From NCBI RefSeq assembly GCF_000090795.2, contig NW_003546473.1, positions 57,408 through 81,783 on the forward strand: DNA of 24,376 nt, read 5' to 3'. The DNA is from Amphimedon queenslandica. Taxonomy: Eukaryota; Porifera; Demospongiae; Haplosclerida; Niphatidae. A model generated the notes under the pieces. That model was not told the DNA's origin. It saw only the letters and a list, made by a program, of their open reading frames with translations, and made no database searches. Positions 1 through 13,400 of this stretch are shown here, piece by piece (position 1 is the first letter of the stretch; each line of letters begins with the position of its first letter). The translations under genes were made by a program, and so were the position numbers.

Positions 1-612
1 TCAGTGGTAGTTCAAGAAGACTTAACGGCTGAAGAAATAAAGAAAAAAGTTGGTGGAATTGCTGCTGGGTCAGTAACCAAGAAACATGATAGTTTCATAT
101 GTTGCATTCTTTCTCATGGTAATCCAAAGGGGATTGAAGGAGTCGATGGTGAAACTGTTACTGTGCCTGAATTGGCTAAAAGTGTAATTTCTAAGGAATG
201 TTCAGCACTTCGTGGAAAGCCCAAAATATTTTTCTTTCAAGCTTGTCGAGGGACTAAAGTACCAGAGCCTATAGCTGCTGATTCGTCTGTGCCATTGCCT
301 CCAAATAAAGAAGAAAAGATGGTTGCTGATGGTTTTCGAGCATTACCACCAGAGGCCGACTTCTTGATTGGTTTTAGCACTTCTGATGGTAACGTTGCTA
401 CAAGAGGTGTCGAAACTGGTTCACAATATATAAAAGCATTGTGTAAATTTCTTGATCCCAAATATTCTTCCAGGTTTAGTCTTGATGAACTCTTACTTCT
501 CGTAAATTACGAAGTATCAGGGAATCCAATTGATTATGAAATGTCGTACAAGTATCATCAAATGCCCGAAATCAGAAGCACTTTGAGAGGAAAATTTTAC
601 TTTAAAAAGTAG
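1..612 (+). CDS. Caspase, 3' part of gene (5' partial)
   Basis: Cysteine-aspartate protease, peptidase family C14, acting in apoptosis or related signalling in the cytosol. The frame is open from base 1 (TCA GTG GTA...), with no start codon, so the N-terminus (prodomain and start of the large subunit) is outside. Visible residues: catalytic His at residue 39 in CILSHGNPKG, catalytic Cys at residue 82 in FFQACRGTK. The linker about 90-112 contains Asp sites (IAAD/S, MVAD/G) where maturation cleavage could occur. The small subunit follows with ADFLIGFSTSDGN, TGSQYIKALCKFL and a C-terminal MPEIRSTLRGKFYF ending typical of caspases; TAA is not used, the stop is TAG at 610-612. The usual SWR substrate-pocket motif reads ATR: the Arg is kept, the Trp is not. 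No intron is seen in the visible part. Which caspase subtype it is cannot be told without the prodomain. Confidence 0.95.
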   Translation, partial: SVVVQEDLTAEEIKKKVGGIAAGSVTKKHDSFICCILSHGNPKGIEGVDGETVTVPELAKSVISKECSALRGKPKIFFFQACRGTKVPEPIAADSSVPLPPNKEEKMVADGFRALPPEADFLIGFSTSDGNVATRGVETGSQYIKALCKFLDPKYSSRFSLDELLLLVNYEVSGNPIDYEMSYKYHQMPEIRSTLRGKFYFKK

Positions 613-1332
613 CTTGAGTGTTTTATTTCTAAGTATTATTGCAACTGAATTAAGTGTGTATTTTTCATCATACTTTTGTAATGCTACTCTTAGATAGTTT
701 TGATATTTTAATTTTATATTGCTGCAAAATGCATTCTTTTTTTTGTTTCTTCTTGCAAGCTTGTTTCATTTTTATGACAAAATAATTTACCAGATTGCAT
801 GCTGACAGCAAGTGACATAATTTCAAAATTCAATTTAAGTTAATGATTGATACACCACTAGAGCTGAAGTTATGAATATTATCAAGCCTGGAGTAACTGT
901 GGGCACTGGGTAAAGCCTATATAGATTAGCTACATAAAATCATTGATTGGTCTCCCCTGAGCCTCACCAGTCACTACATTGAACAAGGGCTGTAGAGCAT
1001 AATATAGTGAAGAGAATCAGGAGATGTCTTCAACTGAGTCTTCAGCACAATTATTATTATTATTATTAAAAAAGCTATTAAGGATAACCTAGGAATAAGT
1101 GGCAGGTGATCCCAAGTCAGTTCAAATGAAAAAGGATGGGAAAATGGAAACATGCATATAGCTAGCACCAGATGCCTGAAATAAGGAGTACTCTGTGAGG
1201 CTACTTCTACTTCTGAAACATAATTATTAATTTTTGCTGCAATGTTTTAAAAAACTTTTTTTGATAAAATAATATTAAGTGATGTATCTGCTAATGGGAT
1301 ATGCACCATTTACTATAGTAAACTTTTATGTC
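613..1332. other. Intergenic space between converging caspase and IFT172 genes
   Basis: The two flanking genes end tail to tail here. No canonical AATAAA is seen just after the caspase stop, nor on the minus strand just below the IFT172 stop. It holds an (ATT)n run at about 1050-1067 and the caspase remnant described separately. No intact ORF is supported. Confidence 0.7.
1072..1216 (+). pseudogene. Decayed caspase C-terminus (tandem-duplicate remnant)
   Basis: Bases 1166-1216 read HQMPEIRSTL, stop, GYFYF, stop, matching the end of the intact caspase upstream (HQMPEIRSTLRGKFYF) with the Arg codon turned into TGA. In another frame, 1099-1158 reads VAGDPKSVQMKKDGKMETC, the kind of segment expected after the conserved VN..VA motif of the caspase small subunit, and it is preceded by a degenerate LLRIT.E.VAG-like stretch with stops. 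A frameshift lies between about 1159 and 1165. The GYFYF ending differs from the neighbour's GKFYF, so this looks like a diverged paralogue and not a recent copy. No matching large subunit is seen between 613 and 1072. An unrecognised terminal exon is less likely because of the stops. Confidence 0.6.
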
Positions 1333-1419
1333 TTAGAACGTGTGAGCTGGATTAAGAGGTTGACCGCACCACTTGGTTATAAAATGAACAACATCCAAGC
1401 ACTCTTCATTTTGAGATGC
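1333..1419 (-). CDS. IFT172: IFT172 window exon 40 (terminal)
   Basis: [31 protein letters not shown]. Matches the VCQDVLKFISQWCGG end of vertebrate IFT172. Acceptor ctccacag. Confidence 0.95.
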   Translation of the reverse strand, partial: ASQNEECLDVVHFITKWCGQPLNPAHTF

Positions 1420-4400
1420 CTGTGGAGAGAAAGAGAGAAATTATTTTCAGTTTCCTGACTTTATAATTCTGACCTTTGTATTCATAACAAACTTGGTCCA
1501 GTCCCCTTTGTTAGCACACCTCCCACCTCGTTTAAACTCAACCTTTTGCTTCAATACTGGATAACCTACACACATACATAATTATTGCATCCCAGACAGT
1601 TTACATATAGATTAGATCAAATCCATCCCCTAGGCAACTTATAGATTAGATCAAATTCATCCCCTAGGCAAGTAAGTAAGGCAACTCTGTGGTTATACTT
1701 TGATCTCTACTGAGACACTTGGCTGCCAGAAAAAGGATTTTTTGCACATCAGAAAATAAAGTACGTGTACATATACCAAACAACAAAGTTGCCCAGAGGA
1801 TATTTGGCTAAAGGTACACATGTAAATGTACATGTATCTTAGTACCGGACCTGTTACAATGCAAGGTAATGAAGTGACTCCAGTATGAGGTGATGTCAGT
1901 GATGCAACATAAGTCTGTCTCTCATCATCAAGTGGTAGTGTTTGCTCCACCTGCATGATTAAAGGAATAAGGTAATGGATTAATTCCTGTTATGAGTCAC
2001 CTGTCTGTCCATGGAGAGGGCCAGTACCCATTCCTTAATCTCTTCTCGTTTATCCTCCTGTAACAAACAGAAGCACTTTATAATGTAATCCTATAGGTAC
2101 ATGTACATGTACATACATGCATGCTAAGTGTTTGTATAGTGTGAACATGAAGCAAAAATAATTGACATAAGGGGCATAAAAATTATCTATAATAGAGAGT
2201 GAGCTATAGTAGTTTGATAACAACTTCTTACAACAAGTTTCTGTAGTATAGGATATACATGTTAATGAGAGTGTAGATTCAGCTGTACTGTACATGTATG
2301 TTTCCTTACTGTCATGAAAGGTTGTTCTGGCAGTGGTACTTCAAATGGAATATCAGTATCAACAAAATCACTGTTATCAATCATATCCAATGAACCTTCT
2401 TCAATAGCCTGAGATTGGAAAAAATATATATCATCATAGCTATACTGTTGGTTATACTATTAACAAGATCTTACTTCGCTGAGATCCAGGAATCTGTTAT
2501 AGAATATAAATGCCATGCTTTCCAATCCAACTGCCTATTGATAGAACACAATTAATCACTAAATAGGTACAGGTGCATGCACAATCCAAATATTTTGGCG
2601 CACAAATAATATTACCATACTGGTCCAATTAACAAACCTCTTGATAAATGATTACATTACATTATTTAGATAGGAACAGTTATGAATGAAAGCTGGAGGA
2701 GATGGAGGTGCATAGCAATGTACATGCCTGTAACAGATGTCTAATTACAACATACATGTACATCCCAATAATATAATTATCTTGACCAGGAGGCTAAGTT
2801 TTTATTATTAAAGCCATGTAAAGGTGTAATAAATAGGAGGGTGCATTAATTGGGGTGAGTATGGTATCATTACTCTCCCTCGATCTCTCTCCTCTATTTT
2901 TCCTACCATACTCTATAATACTGACCTTACAGTACATCCCAGCTTGATAGAAAGCTCTATCAGCAGGTATGACATCAGTGTGTCGTAGGAGTGATACTGA
3001 TATCTTAGCAACTATACCATTCAGCTGTGGTACTCTACTGCAAGCTGATCGAGTAGCAAGATAATGTGATACCAATAGATATTGCTCAAATTCTCTACAA
3101 CTCAAACTGCCAGACTCTGATGTACGTGATAGCTCATCAACCTGCCAGGGAGAAGGAACAGCATGAGAAATAATGACACAATAATACATAATATGTCTAT
3201 ACAACAGCATACAAGTATGTTATTCAATAATACATTGTACATTGGAAACTCAGTGCACTAAGTGAATATGCATAAACACATGTACTCATTCATTGTTCTG
3301 TACACTGTACATGTACATGTAAATGTATGTATAAATTCTTGTGTGTATTGTATGTGTCCATATTCCATAGAATTATAGCAGAAATTTACAATTGGAATTT
3401 TTCCAAGATATACATGTACATGAGTAAGAATGTATGCACATTACTATATACAGTACTGTATACTAACAGGTACTTACAATAGAGAATAACATATTCCTGA
3501 GACTAGAGTAGGTTGGATAAGCTGTCCCTCCTTCAAGATTCTCTCCAAACACTTCCATGCAGAGCCTCTTGTATATGTTAAAGTTCTGAGGTAAAGGAGG
3601 AGCCCCATATGTAGTGAAGAGTTTAAGAGCTGACAATGAAGCATTGGACTTTATCAGATGAGCTGCATATAATGCCACATATTTGAATAATACACTGGGA
3701 CCCTGAGGAGATAGACAGAGATACAAATGTATACTATAATTAAATATTAGCAATTGGCTTTAGAGCCTACTACTTGCACCTGAAATAACAAATAAACCAC
3801 TTTAGTGAACTATACCCATTACTGAACACTCACAAGTACATGTACATGTATATTATACATAAAATTAAATATACTGTACTTGTACATATAAATGTATGGG
3901 CATTATATTATGCTTACCAGTTCCTTGGCTAGTTGTAAGCATTTGTCCCATTCTCCTGACTGCATGTACATCTTAAGGGCACCATCAGGATCAACACGCT
4001 GCATCTGTTAACAATAGCCACATAATCAATGCATATAATTATACATACATGTACATGTACACAAATACCTCTTCTGGTCTGTTCCTCTCTTTTAAGAAAT
4101 CAATATAAGCTTCTTCAACATACTGCTCAAACCTAGAGAAAGAGAGAGAAGAGAGAGAGAAGAGAGAGAGAAAGGGAGAGAGAGAGAAAGGGAGGAAGAG
4201 AGAGAGAGGGGGGGAGAGAGGGAAGGGGAGAGAGAGAGAGGGAGGAGAGAGCATGAAGAGTAGGGTGAACCCAGTTACAGTTACCATACCTTGGTGCTAT
4301 AGTTTTTGCTACATGTCTAGCTTTCTCCCATTCTTCTCCAGATATGAACATATCAATTCCTTCCTTTATCATATCAGAACTAATAAATAGCTCACCAGCC

Positions 4401-7400
4401 TGTGTGTGTGTGTGATTGTTTTTATGTGCAAAAGAGGAAAGAAAAGGAAAGTAATTGAATTAATACATACATAATTTAATAAATGTACGTGTATATGCAT
4501 TACAGATTGCCACTATTATAAGAAATGTACACAGGGTTTCCCACATGATTTTGGTATAGTATTTAGATTCTTGTCAGTGGATTTCAAAGTTGCTCAACAA
4601 AATATCCCGGGGAAAATGAAATTCTCAATTCTCATTACATTCTTTGAAACATATACATGTTCTTATGTCGTGTAAAAAGTTTGAGCTGATTTTGGTCAAA
4701 TTCAGACTTTTTATAAATTTTTAAAGTTGCTCTAAAATCAGGCCAGTGACCAAAATTTTGTCAAAAATGACTAGAAGAGAATTCTCCATTTTTATAATTT
4801 TTTTCTGAGCTAATTCCGATAAAATTTGGATTCTATATGAATTTTTGAAGTTGCTCCAAAATCTGGCCAATGACCAAAGGCTATAGCCTTTGGTCATCAG
4901 TCAAAAATGACTAGGAGAAAAGTCTCCATTTTAATAATTTTTTCTAATACATATACATGTTCTTATGCTGCGTCAAAAGTTTAAGCTGACTTGGATTAAA
5001 TTTGGTTTTTTATGAATTTTTAAAGTTGCTCAAAAATCTGGTCGAACCAAGCCTTTGGTCTTCAGTCAAATTTCATCAAAAATGACTAAAAAGAGAGAAT
5101 TCTCCATTTTTGTATTTTTTCTGATACATATACATGTGTACATGTCCTCATGTTGTGCATCAACTTTAAGCTGATTCCAAATTTTTTGTGAATTTTTGAA
5201 GTTGCTCCAAATGCCATGTACTGTATTGTAGTGGGAAACCCTGACTAAATTAAGGTACATAATGTACATGGAGAGTATAAACATTACAAAACATTGAATG
5301 GGACTTTACCCACAGGAATAAAGCTATTTTAAACTACATGTAAATAATAAATAGAGGACAGTCTTACCTCACTGTAGCGATTAATGTTAGCTAGTCTATC
5401 GCAGACAAGCTTCACCACATCAGCTTCTTTTTCACGAGCAAACTTAACACACAAATCAACAGCCTACACAATACAACAATCATTAATAAAATGTACATCA
5501 TTAATATTACATACTCATGTACAAATGACACAATCACTGTAAATTGACATGTACATGTATATGCATTAATGTCCATTACATTATATTCTTAACTATAAAG
5601 AGGTTTCAAATAGAAGCCCATTCACTAAAACATTGGCAATTTGGCATACTATACATGTACATGTACATGTACAATGTAAATATGTAACTATACCCTAAAT
5701 GCTCTGATACATGTACATAATTAATGTCCTTATGCTATGAAATATTTGAGCTATGAACATTTGTAAAAAAAACTGGAAAATTTTAGAATAAAAATAAAGC
5801 ATGGCAACATAAATTATGAGGCTCATTATTAGGATATGCCCATTATATCATGATTAGTACTTTGTTCCAGCTCTGTATCAGTATATCCTGATTCTCACAG
5901 TTCTGTACTGTTAGTAGCAGGTAGGTACTGATGGCCCTGCTGTACTCTCCACTGCTCTCCCATGTCTTTGCTTGAGAGAGAAGATCCTGATAATTCCTGT
6001 AATGAAGATGAAACAAAGAAAACACAGAAGGAAAAGATAAAATTCAATAGCAAATGTAGAATATAGTTTACTTTCCACTCCTGGCAGCCATTTCCCTTTG
6101 AAACTCATCAAGCTATAGAACAATAAGTCAATAACTCACACTACTATATGTGCTTACTTTATGAGGCAGGTATTCTTTAATAATCCTCAGAGCATCATTC
6201 CACATTTCAGCATCCTGAGAGAAAAGATAATAGAATCATACCAAAGTATACACATTACAAATCAGTTTATCAAGTACATGTACATGCATGTACAATGTAC
6301 ATGTACATGTATATTTCAAAGTACTGTGATATAAATTGGCAAATACAATGTACAAGTACATGTAAATGTATCTTAAAATTTTAAATGGATATACTTTACA
6401 TGTACAATGTACTCTCTCTCTCTCTCATTTTTGTGTCTCTAATATTATTCAGTACTTGCCTTATACTGAGATACCACTAAGTCAGGACGATCAGCTCTCA
6501 ATAAATAACTCTCAGCTTTTTGATAGTCCTTCTTCTGGAAAGCCACCCTAGCCTATCACCACAAGGTACAAGAGTACATCAATGGAGTGCATGATAAGGT
6601 GTATTACCTGCCCAATGAGTACATCAGGTACACTCTCGGGTGAGTGCTCCTCAGCTACATGCTGAGCTGCATCCCAGTCTTGCTGATGAACATACCTTTA
6701 ATAATAATGATAAGAATAAAGACGGTACATTACATGTTATAACATCCAAAAATAGTGCACATGGTACATTTCTTTAGATGGACATACGTGTAACTTGAAA
6801 AATTAAAGTCGGAATCGGCTCAAACTTTCTACATAGCATAAGGACATCAATATGTATCAAAAAATGTAATAAAAATTGGGGGTGACTTCGGAGCCATTTT
6901 TTGGAAAAAACCATGGGCTATAGTACAGAGATTTTTTCAAAAATTGACACATTTTAAAAAATGGCCATAACTTGAAAATTTGAAGTTGGAATCAGCTTAA
7001 ACTTTCTACATAGCATAAGGACATCAATATGCATCAAAAAATGTAATAAAAATTGGGGGTGACTTCAGAGCCATTTTTCGGAAAAAACCAGGGATTTTTT
7101 CAAAAATTGGAACATTTTTTAAATGGCCATAACTGGAAAAATTGAAATCAGAATCAGCTCAAACTTTCTACATAGCATAAGGACATCAATATGCATCAAA
7201 AAATGTAATAAAAATTGGGGGTGACTTCGGAGCCATTTTTCGGCCATTTTTCGGAAAAAACCAGGGATTTTTTCAAAAATTGGAACATTTTTTAAATGGC
7301 CATAACTGGAAAAATTGAAGTCGGAATCAGCTCAAACTTTCTACATAGCATAAGGACATCAATATGCATCAAAAAATGTAATAAAAACTGGGGGTGACTT

Positions 7401-10400
7401 CGGAGCCATTTTTCGGAAAAAACCAGAGAATTTTTCAAAAATCGGCCCATTTTTTTAAATGGCCATAACTTGAAATATTGAAATTGGAATTGGCTTAAAC
7501 TTTCTACGTAGCATAAGGTAATGTTGTATGCAACTGTACACGCATGAGTATTGCAATAGCACGTGGACAGACAAACAGATAATAAGCAGCTAAAGGCTTC
7601 ATTAGAGAGGTATAGGTAAAATATCTAATGTTAGACTGAAAGCAAGAGTAAAATAATTAATGCTTAAAATCCCCTCACACACTAGGCTATAGCTATGTGT
7701 ACATTTATGGTCACATTATATACAATAAAATTCATAAAATTTCCAATCATTATTAAACAGGTACATGTACCGTACGGTTGGTAATATTCGAGGGTCCAAA
7801 ATTTCGTGTTTTCTCCAAAATGTCCTTAGAAGCTAATATTCGTGGGTACAAATATTCGTGGATGGCAGTTAGCAAACTTCTTTTCACTTAGATCTACTGG
7901 ACTAGCTTCCAACACATGGCTTATAGTGGAATGTGGAGTAATAGACAAAGACTTTGGCTCCTCCACTAGCTTGGAAATGGTAGTTAGAGCTCTGCATGGC
8001 CCGTTAATTAGTTTTTATGTGTGGGTGGGTAGGGGTTAAAATTTCGTGGATAAAAATTAACCACGAAATTAACGAAAATTAATACCCCACGAAATTTACC
8101 AACCGTACGGTATATGCATAGCTTACATAAGAACAGCTTCTTTTGGTTTTCCAGCTCTAATAAATGCCAACTCAGCTTCACTGAATTTACCCTAACAACA
8201 TGAACACACTAACAGTGCTGTGTATAGTGACTAACAAAATACCTCATCCTCAAGATATATTGCATATTTTAAATGAATTTCAGGCACTTTTGACTTTAAA
8301 GCAGCCTTTGCTATCTCAAAAGCAAAATCAAATGAACTAAAACAAAGCAAAAATAAAATGAGTTCAACATTACTATTATTCATTTATTATTGGTATTACT
8401 AGTTTTCAGTCGCATAATCAACAGCAGCTTCAAGGAGACCAAACTTTGACAATAACTTGACGGCAGAATCACCACCTACAATGTACATGTGTACATGTAA
8501 TAAATACACATACATGTACATGTCTCATATATAAATGTACATGTACATTAAATGTACATGTACAAGTGTTTTACGTGGACACAATAATCAAAAACAATAA
8601 AATGTACAAAATAATATAACATGTACATTATTACCTAAACTCTTAGCCCAGAGATAAGCTACTTGATTAGCAGCATTACTGCCGCCATGAGCTTTTGCAA
8701 CCTAAAAGAACCATGAATATTAAGTACATGTACATGTATGTATATACACTCACTCTATAAGCATCATCCCATAGGCTGTGAGTCCTGTACATATTAACTG
8801 CCGACTTCCATTCATTCCCTTGAACATAATGGTTCTCAGCTTGCCTGTACTGCTTATCAGCTTCCAACTCCTGCATTGGGAGAGCATCAAATCATTAACA
8901 TACAGTACATAAAATGTATGTGTACAGTACATGTACATGTAAAAGTACATGTACATGTACATGTAAAAGTACATGTACATGTATATAATGCTTTTGATGT
9001 ATGTTACAGCATGTCCATGTACATTTACATGTATATCACATTCAGTGTACCCTTTACCTTAGCCAGGTGTAAGTGTGTATCAGGTAGTATGTCAGGATGA
9101 TATGTAGCAACTAGTTTCATCATTGGCTCATACTAACAGGAAGGAATAAAGAAAGAAAAGGAGAACCAGTTAGGAGAGAGAAAGAAACAGTAATAGCATA
9201 ATGATTATACCCATCTAAAATACTACATGTACATGTATGTACTTGTACCATTATTGATTTTTCTCATTTCTCTCTCTCCCATTATAAAAAATCTCCTTAT
9301 ACTCCTCATATCCCCATACTGTACATGTACATGTCACTCCTTCCCTCTCCCCCCCTCCTCCCTCTCCCTCCCCCCTCTCTCTCTCCCTCTCTCTCCTTAC
9401 CTGTTTACACTTATTATACATGCTAATGGCCAGATCAGGTTCCTTCACTAGTATATAGAGTCTCTCAGCCTCTCTCAGTCTCCCTTGAGTCTCAAGCTCT
9501 TCTGCTTTAGCTAAATAGAGTCCGTGAACTTCATCACTTCCCATGCAGTCCACAGCAATCCTGTATGCTGGCTCCCACTGGTCGGACTTGATGTACATCT
9601 CCACTGCTGCTTTGAACTGACCACTTCTCACATATAAGCTTTCAGCTAGCTGTAAGGTGGGAGGAGAAAAAGAGGAGGGAAATTAATAAGGGGAAAATGT
9701 AGTTACATGTATTTTACATGTACCTGCACATGTACATGTACATGTACATGTGCCTGTACATGTGCCTGTACATGGTTCCCTAGAAAGCATGCTAAGTGAG
9801 CTAAACAGCATGAGTTTCATGAGCTGACAAGCACTAAAATTTTTTCTATTTTTTAAAATTCTTTTAGATTTTTTGTATTGTAGTGACAAGCACTACAATA
9901 CAGTACATGCACATTGTACATGTACATGTACATGTATATACATGTAATTATTCATAAAAAATTAATTTTGATCAGAATCAGTTCAAACTTGCAACACAAC
10001 ATAAGAATAATTATGTGTATGTACATGCACATGCATGTACATGTATCAGAAAAATTATAAAAATTGAGAATTTTCTCCTAATCATTCTTCTTGCCATTTA
10101 AGTAGAGATAGAACATGTTCATAGTATAACATTCTCTAAATGTACCTCATAGTTCTTGATTGATGCATAATGGTCAGCAATCTGCTTGTGATACTCTTCA
10201 GTGGCTGATGGATCTTGTGTCTCTACAATTTGAACTGCTTTGCTCCATTGCCTCCCGTGTATAGCTGCCTCTATAGCCTTCATAAGGAAATTAATAAAAT
10301 AAATATAAATGTACATGTAGAACTTTATTACATGTAAAATTTTATTACATGTACAAATTTTTGTGTTAGTGATATAAGATTGTACAAATAAAAGCATCGT

Positions 10401-13400
10401 AAGAGTTTATGTACATAAAGCTATATGTACATGTACATGCCAGCCTGTGTATAATAAGTACATGTACATGTACACAAGTACATGCATGTACATACATGTA
10501 TGTACATACATGTATGTACATGTACATGTATATGTACATGTACATGCATATACACATACTATTATGTAGTACTGTAGGTCACAATATTATCATACCTTCA
10601 TGACATTCCCTGATTCAATAAAGTGTAGTATAGCTGATTCATACTGTTTCTGTGAGCAGAGCTGATCCCCCCACTGCTCCTCCAGTGATACCACCTCATT
10701 AGGGAACGCACCTCGGGCCAGTTCTATTGCTTTACGGAATGCTCCTCCTCTCCTATAGGCCTCCATTGCCTCTTGATAGAGACGAGCTTGTTCCAACAAC
10801 TCACCAGCTCTTTCAAAGAGCCCACCTCTTATCAGCGATGAGGCTAACTGCTGCAACAGATCCAACTGGCCACTCAACTCCTGTACCAACATTAAAATCA
10901 TTAAAACTACATGTAGACAAGTGTAAAACATTAAGGGATGAGCCTAAGCAAGCAAAGCAATGTACATGTACATGTCTAGAATAGACAGAGTAGATCTTGA
11001 ATATAGTCGTACCACATTAGTAATGCATGACTGTACAGAGTAGCTCAGAATTGGAATGGAAGAAAATTCTATAGGTTTTGGCTTGCTATTCTATAGTTTT
11101 ATTACTCTGAAGCAATTAAAGTTGCCTTGCTCATAGCAGTTAGCAAGCATTAAAGATAAATAGAAAAAGTCAGTGCATAAATTATGTAGCTACATGTACA
11201 TGAAGATAGGCATCATTCAACATTGTATTTCTTACTGGATGCTGTGTAACTAGTCTGGCAGCTTTAGCAGGTAAACCAGCTTTAATGTAGAGGTTGACAG
11301 CAGAATGAAGGTCACCTTCTTTCTCTCTCATCTCACCAGCTCTCTCCTCCTGTCCTGAATCAAGCAACCACTGGAGATGAGAAGCTTTCAAACCATCAAG
11401 ATCAGGATGACCCTAATGATGATAATAACATAATAATAATATTACTAGACGAATGTAAAACATTAAGGGGCTCAGCCCCCTAGCCACGCTATATTTTAAA
11501 GGTTATATGGTATAGAGCTACATTATTGTACATGTACATGAGTAAATACAGTAGTTTGTAAGTTTGTAATGAAGTTATCATGCTTGGAAATACAAATTTT
11601 CTTTATCAGTTTATCACATTCTGCAGCAAAAAAGTTGTGTTGGAAGCCAGAGACAGTAACTGCAGTCATAGGTTATGTCAGTAGTTGTGGAGGCTTTACA
11701 AGCTCACAGTAGAGACTTCTCTTGCATTCTTGCTGACTCAAGTGAGTGACTTGTAACTTATAAGGTCAAGAACATGAAGAACAATGAATAATTGATAGCT
11801 GGCGCCATTTTATTTCACTGTGACCACGCCCGTTTTCAAAGAAGATTAAGATTAAGTTATTAAAATAGGAAAATTTTTCATACGGATAAATAGGGGTGAC
11901 GTACGTGTACAGACAGACAGACAGACAAACATACTCTACTCGAACTAGTGGGCTTCGCCCAATTATTGATTTTTAAAATGCATTTTCAAAGACAATTAAG
12001 ATACTGGTACGTACATTTGGCAAATTTAGGATTTTGATAACCATTTTCCATCATACATGTAGAACCATTACTGTAATACCATTATTCATATTCTCAATGG
12101 CACATGGAAGCAAATTTAGCAATTTGTAAAAATTTTACCTCTACAAAAGTACATGTACCATGTATACGGAACATGTACATAAATATCATTGTACGTGCAC
12201 TAAATAGAATATTTATAAATATCAGAAGATTACATAACAACCTATACTATAGCTGTGTCTTTGGCACAATTTTTGAGCAACTTTTAAAAATTATACATGT
12301 AAAAAATTTGATCTAATAATTTTGAGTATTACCGTATAGCGGGTTTTTTTCGAGGATAATAAATTTCGCGAATGACCCATATCCGGAAGCTTGCGGAATT
12401 AATTTTCGCGAATTTCCACTAATCTGCCATCTTGTACCGTATTATATTGATTTTCAAGGAATTTAAAGGGTAACTGAAATGGTTTTTTGAGGTATTTATT
12501 TTATTGGCTTAATATGATTGCCTGAACTTTTTAATGAAGTATGACAGCTCCCATTGTTCAAAAAAAATTATTCACTGAGATATGAGCTTTCAAAAATGCC
12601 CTTTTTGCTTCCTGCCATTTTACTTCCTGTCGGTGGGTGTGGCTAAACGTGACGTCATTTGAGGCAGACTGGTGATTAATCCATTCCATTATAGNNNNNN
12701 NNNNTCACGTTTAGCCACACCCACCGACAGGAAGTAAAATGGCAGGAAGCAAAAAGGGCTTTTTTGAAAGCTCATATCTCAGTGAATAATTTTTTATGAA
12801 CAATGGGAGTTGTCAGACTTCATTAAAAAGTTCAGGCAATCATATTAAGCCAATAAAATAAATACCTCAAAAAACCATTTCAGTTACCCTTTAATTTCGT
12901 GAATCAGAAAAAATCCGCGAAATTTGTTATCCTCGAAAAAAACCGCTATACGGTAATCAACTCACAGTAAGTTCAGCCACTGCTAGTACGTCTTCCCATC
13001 TTCCCAGCTCCATGTACATTTCCATGGCATTCTCTGAATCACCTTTCTCCAGTAGGAGTCTCTCTGCTGTCTTGAACTGCTTGTTCAGTATAGCAACTTT
13101 AGCCTGAATTAAATAATGCTTACTGCCATCATGACCCTAGGAAAGAAGAGGAGAGAAAGAAGAGGAATTTGAGGAAAATACATGCATGTACATGTACATG
13201 TACTGGCATTACTTATACAGATATTGCACAGTGAAAAATTTCATTGTCATTTTTGACACCCTCAGTTATTCACAGCAGTAAGTAATGCTGTATTTTTGTA
13301 AGAGCTGTGATAAAATCATAGACGGCTGCAGGCCTAGGCATTGGGGGTCATTGCCTAGGTTAAAAATTAGACCGGAAGTAGGAACAATGCTATTTAACCC

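Noticed and set aside
4..6. GTG at base 4 as start of the caspase
   Set aside because: Nuclear animal gene; GTG is not a plausible start and the frame is open to base 1, so the gene is simply cut by the window.
237..461. Minus-strand ORF over the caspase
   Set aside because: Shadow of the real caspase frame; no motif.
4532..5243. CRISPR-like array in the intron repeats
   Set aside because: Repeats are long, degenerate and not separated by unique spacers; TIRs and animal context point to a transposable element.
7842..8039. 65-codon + strand ORF
   Set aside because: Lies within the 345-bp MITE; no similarity recognised.
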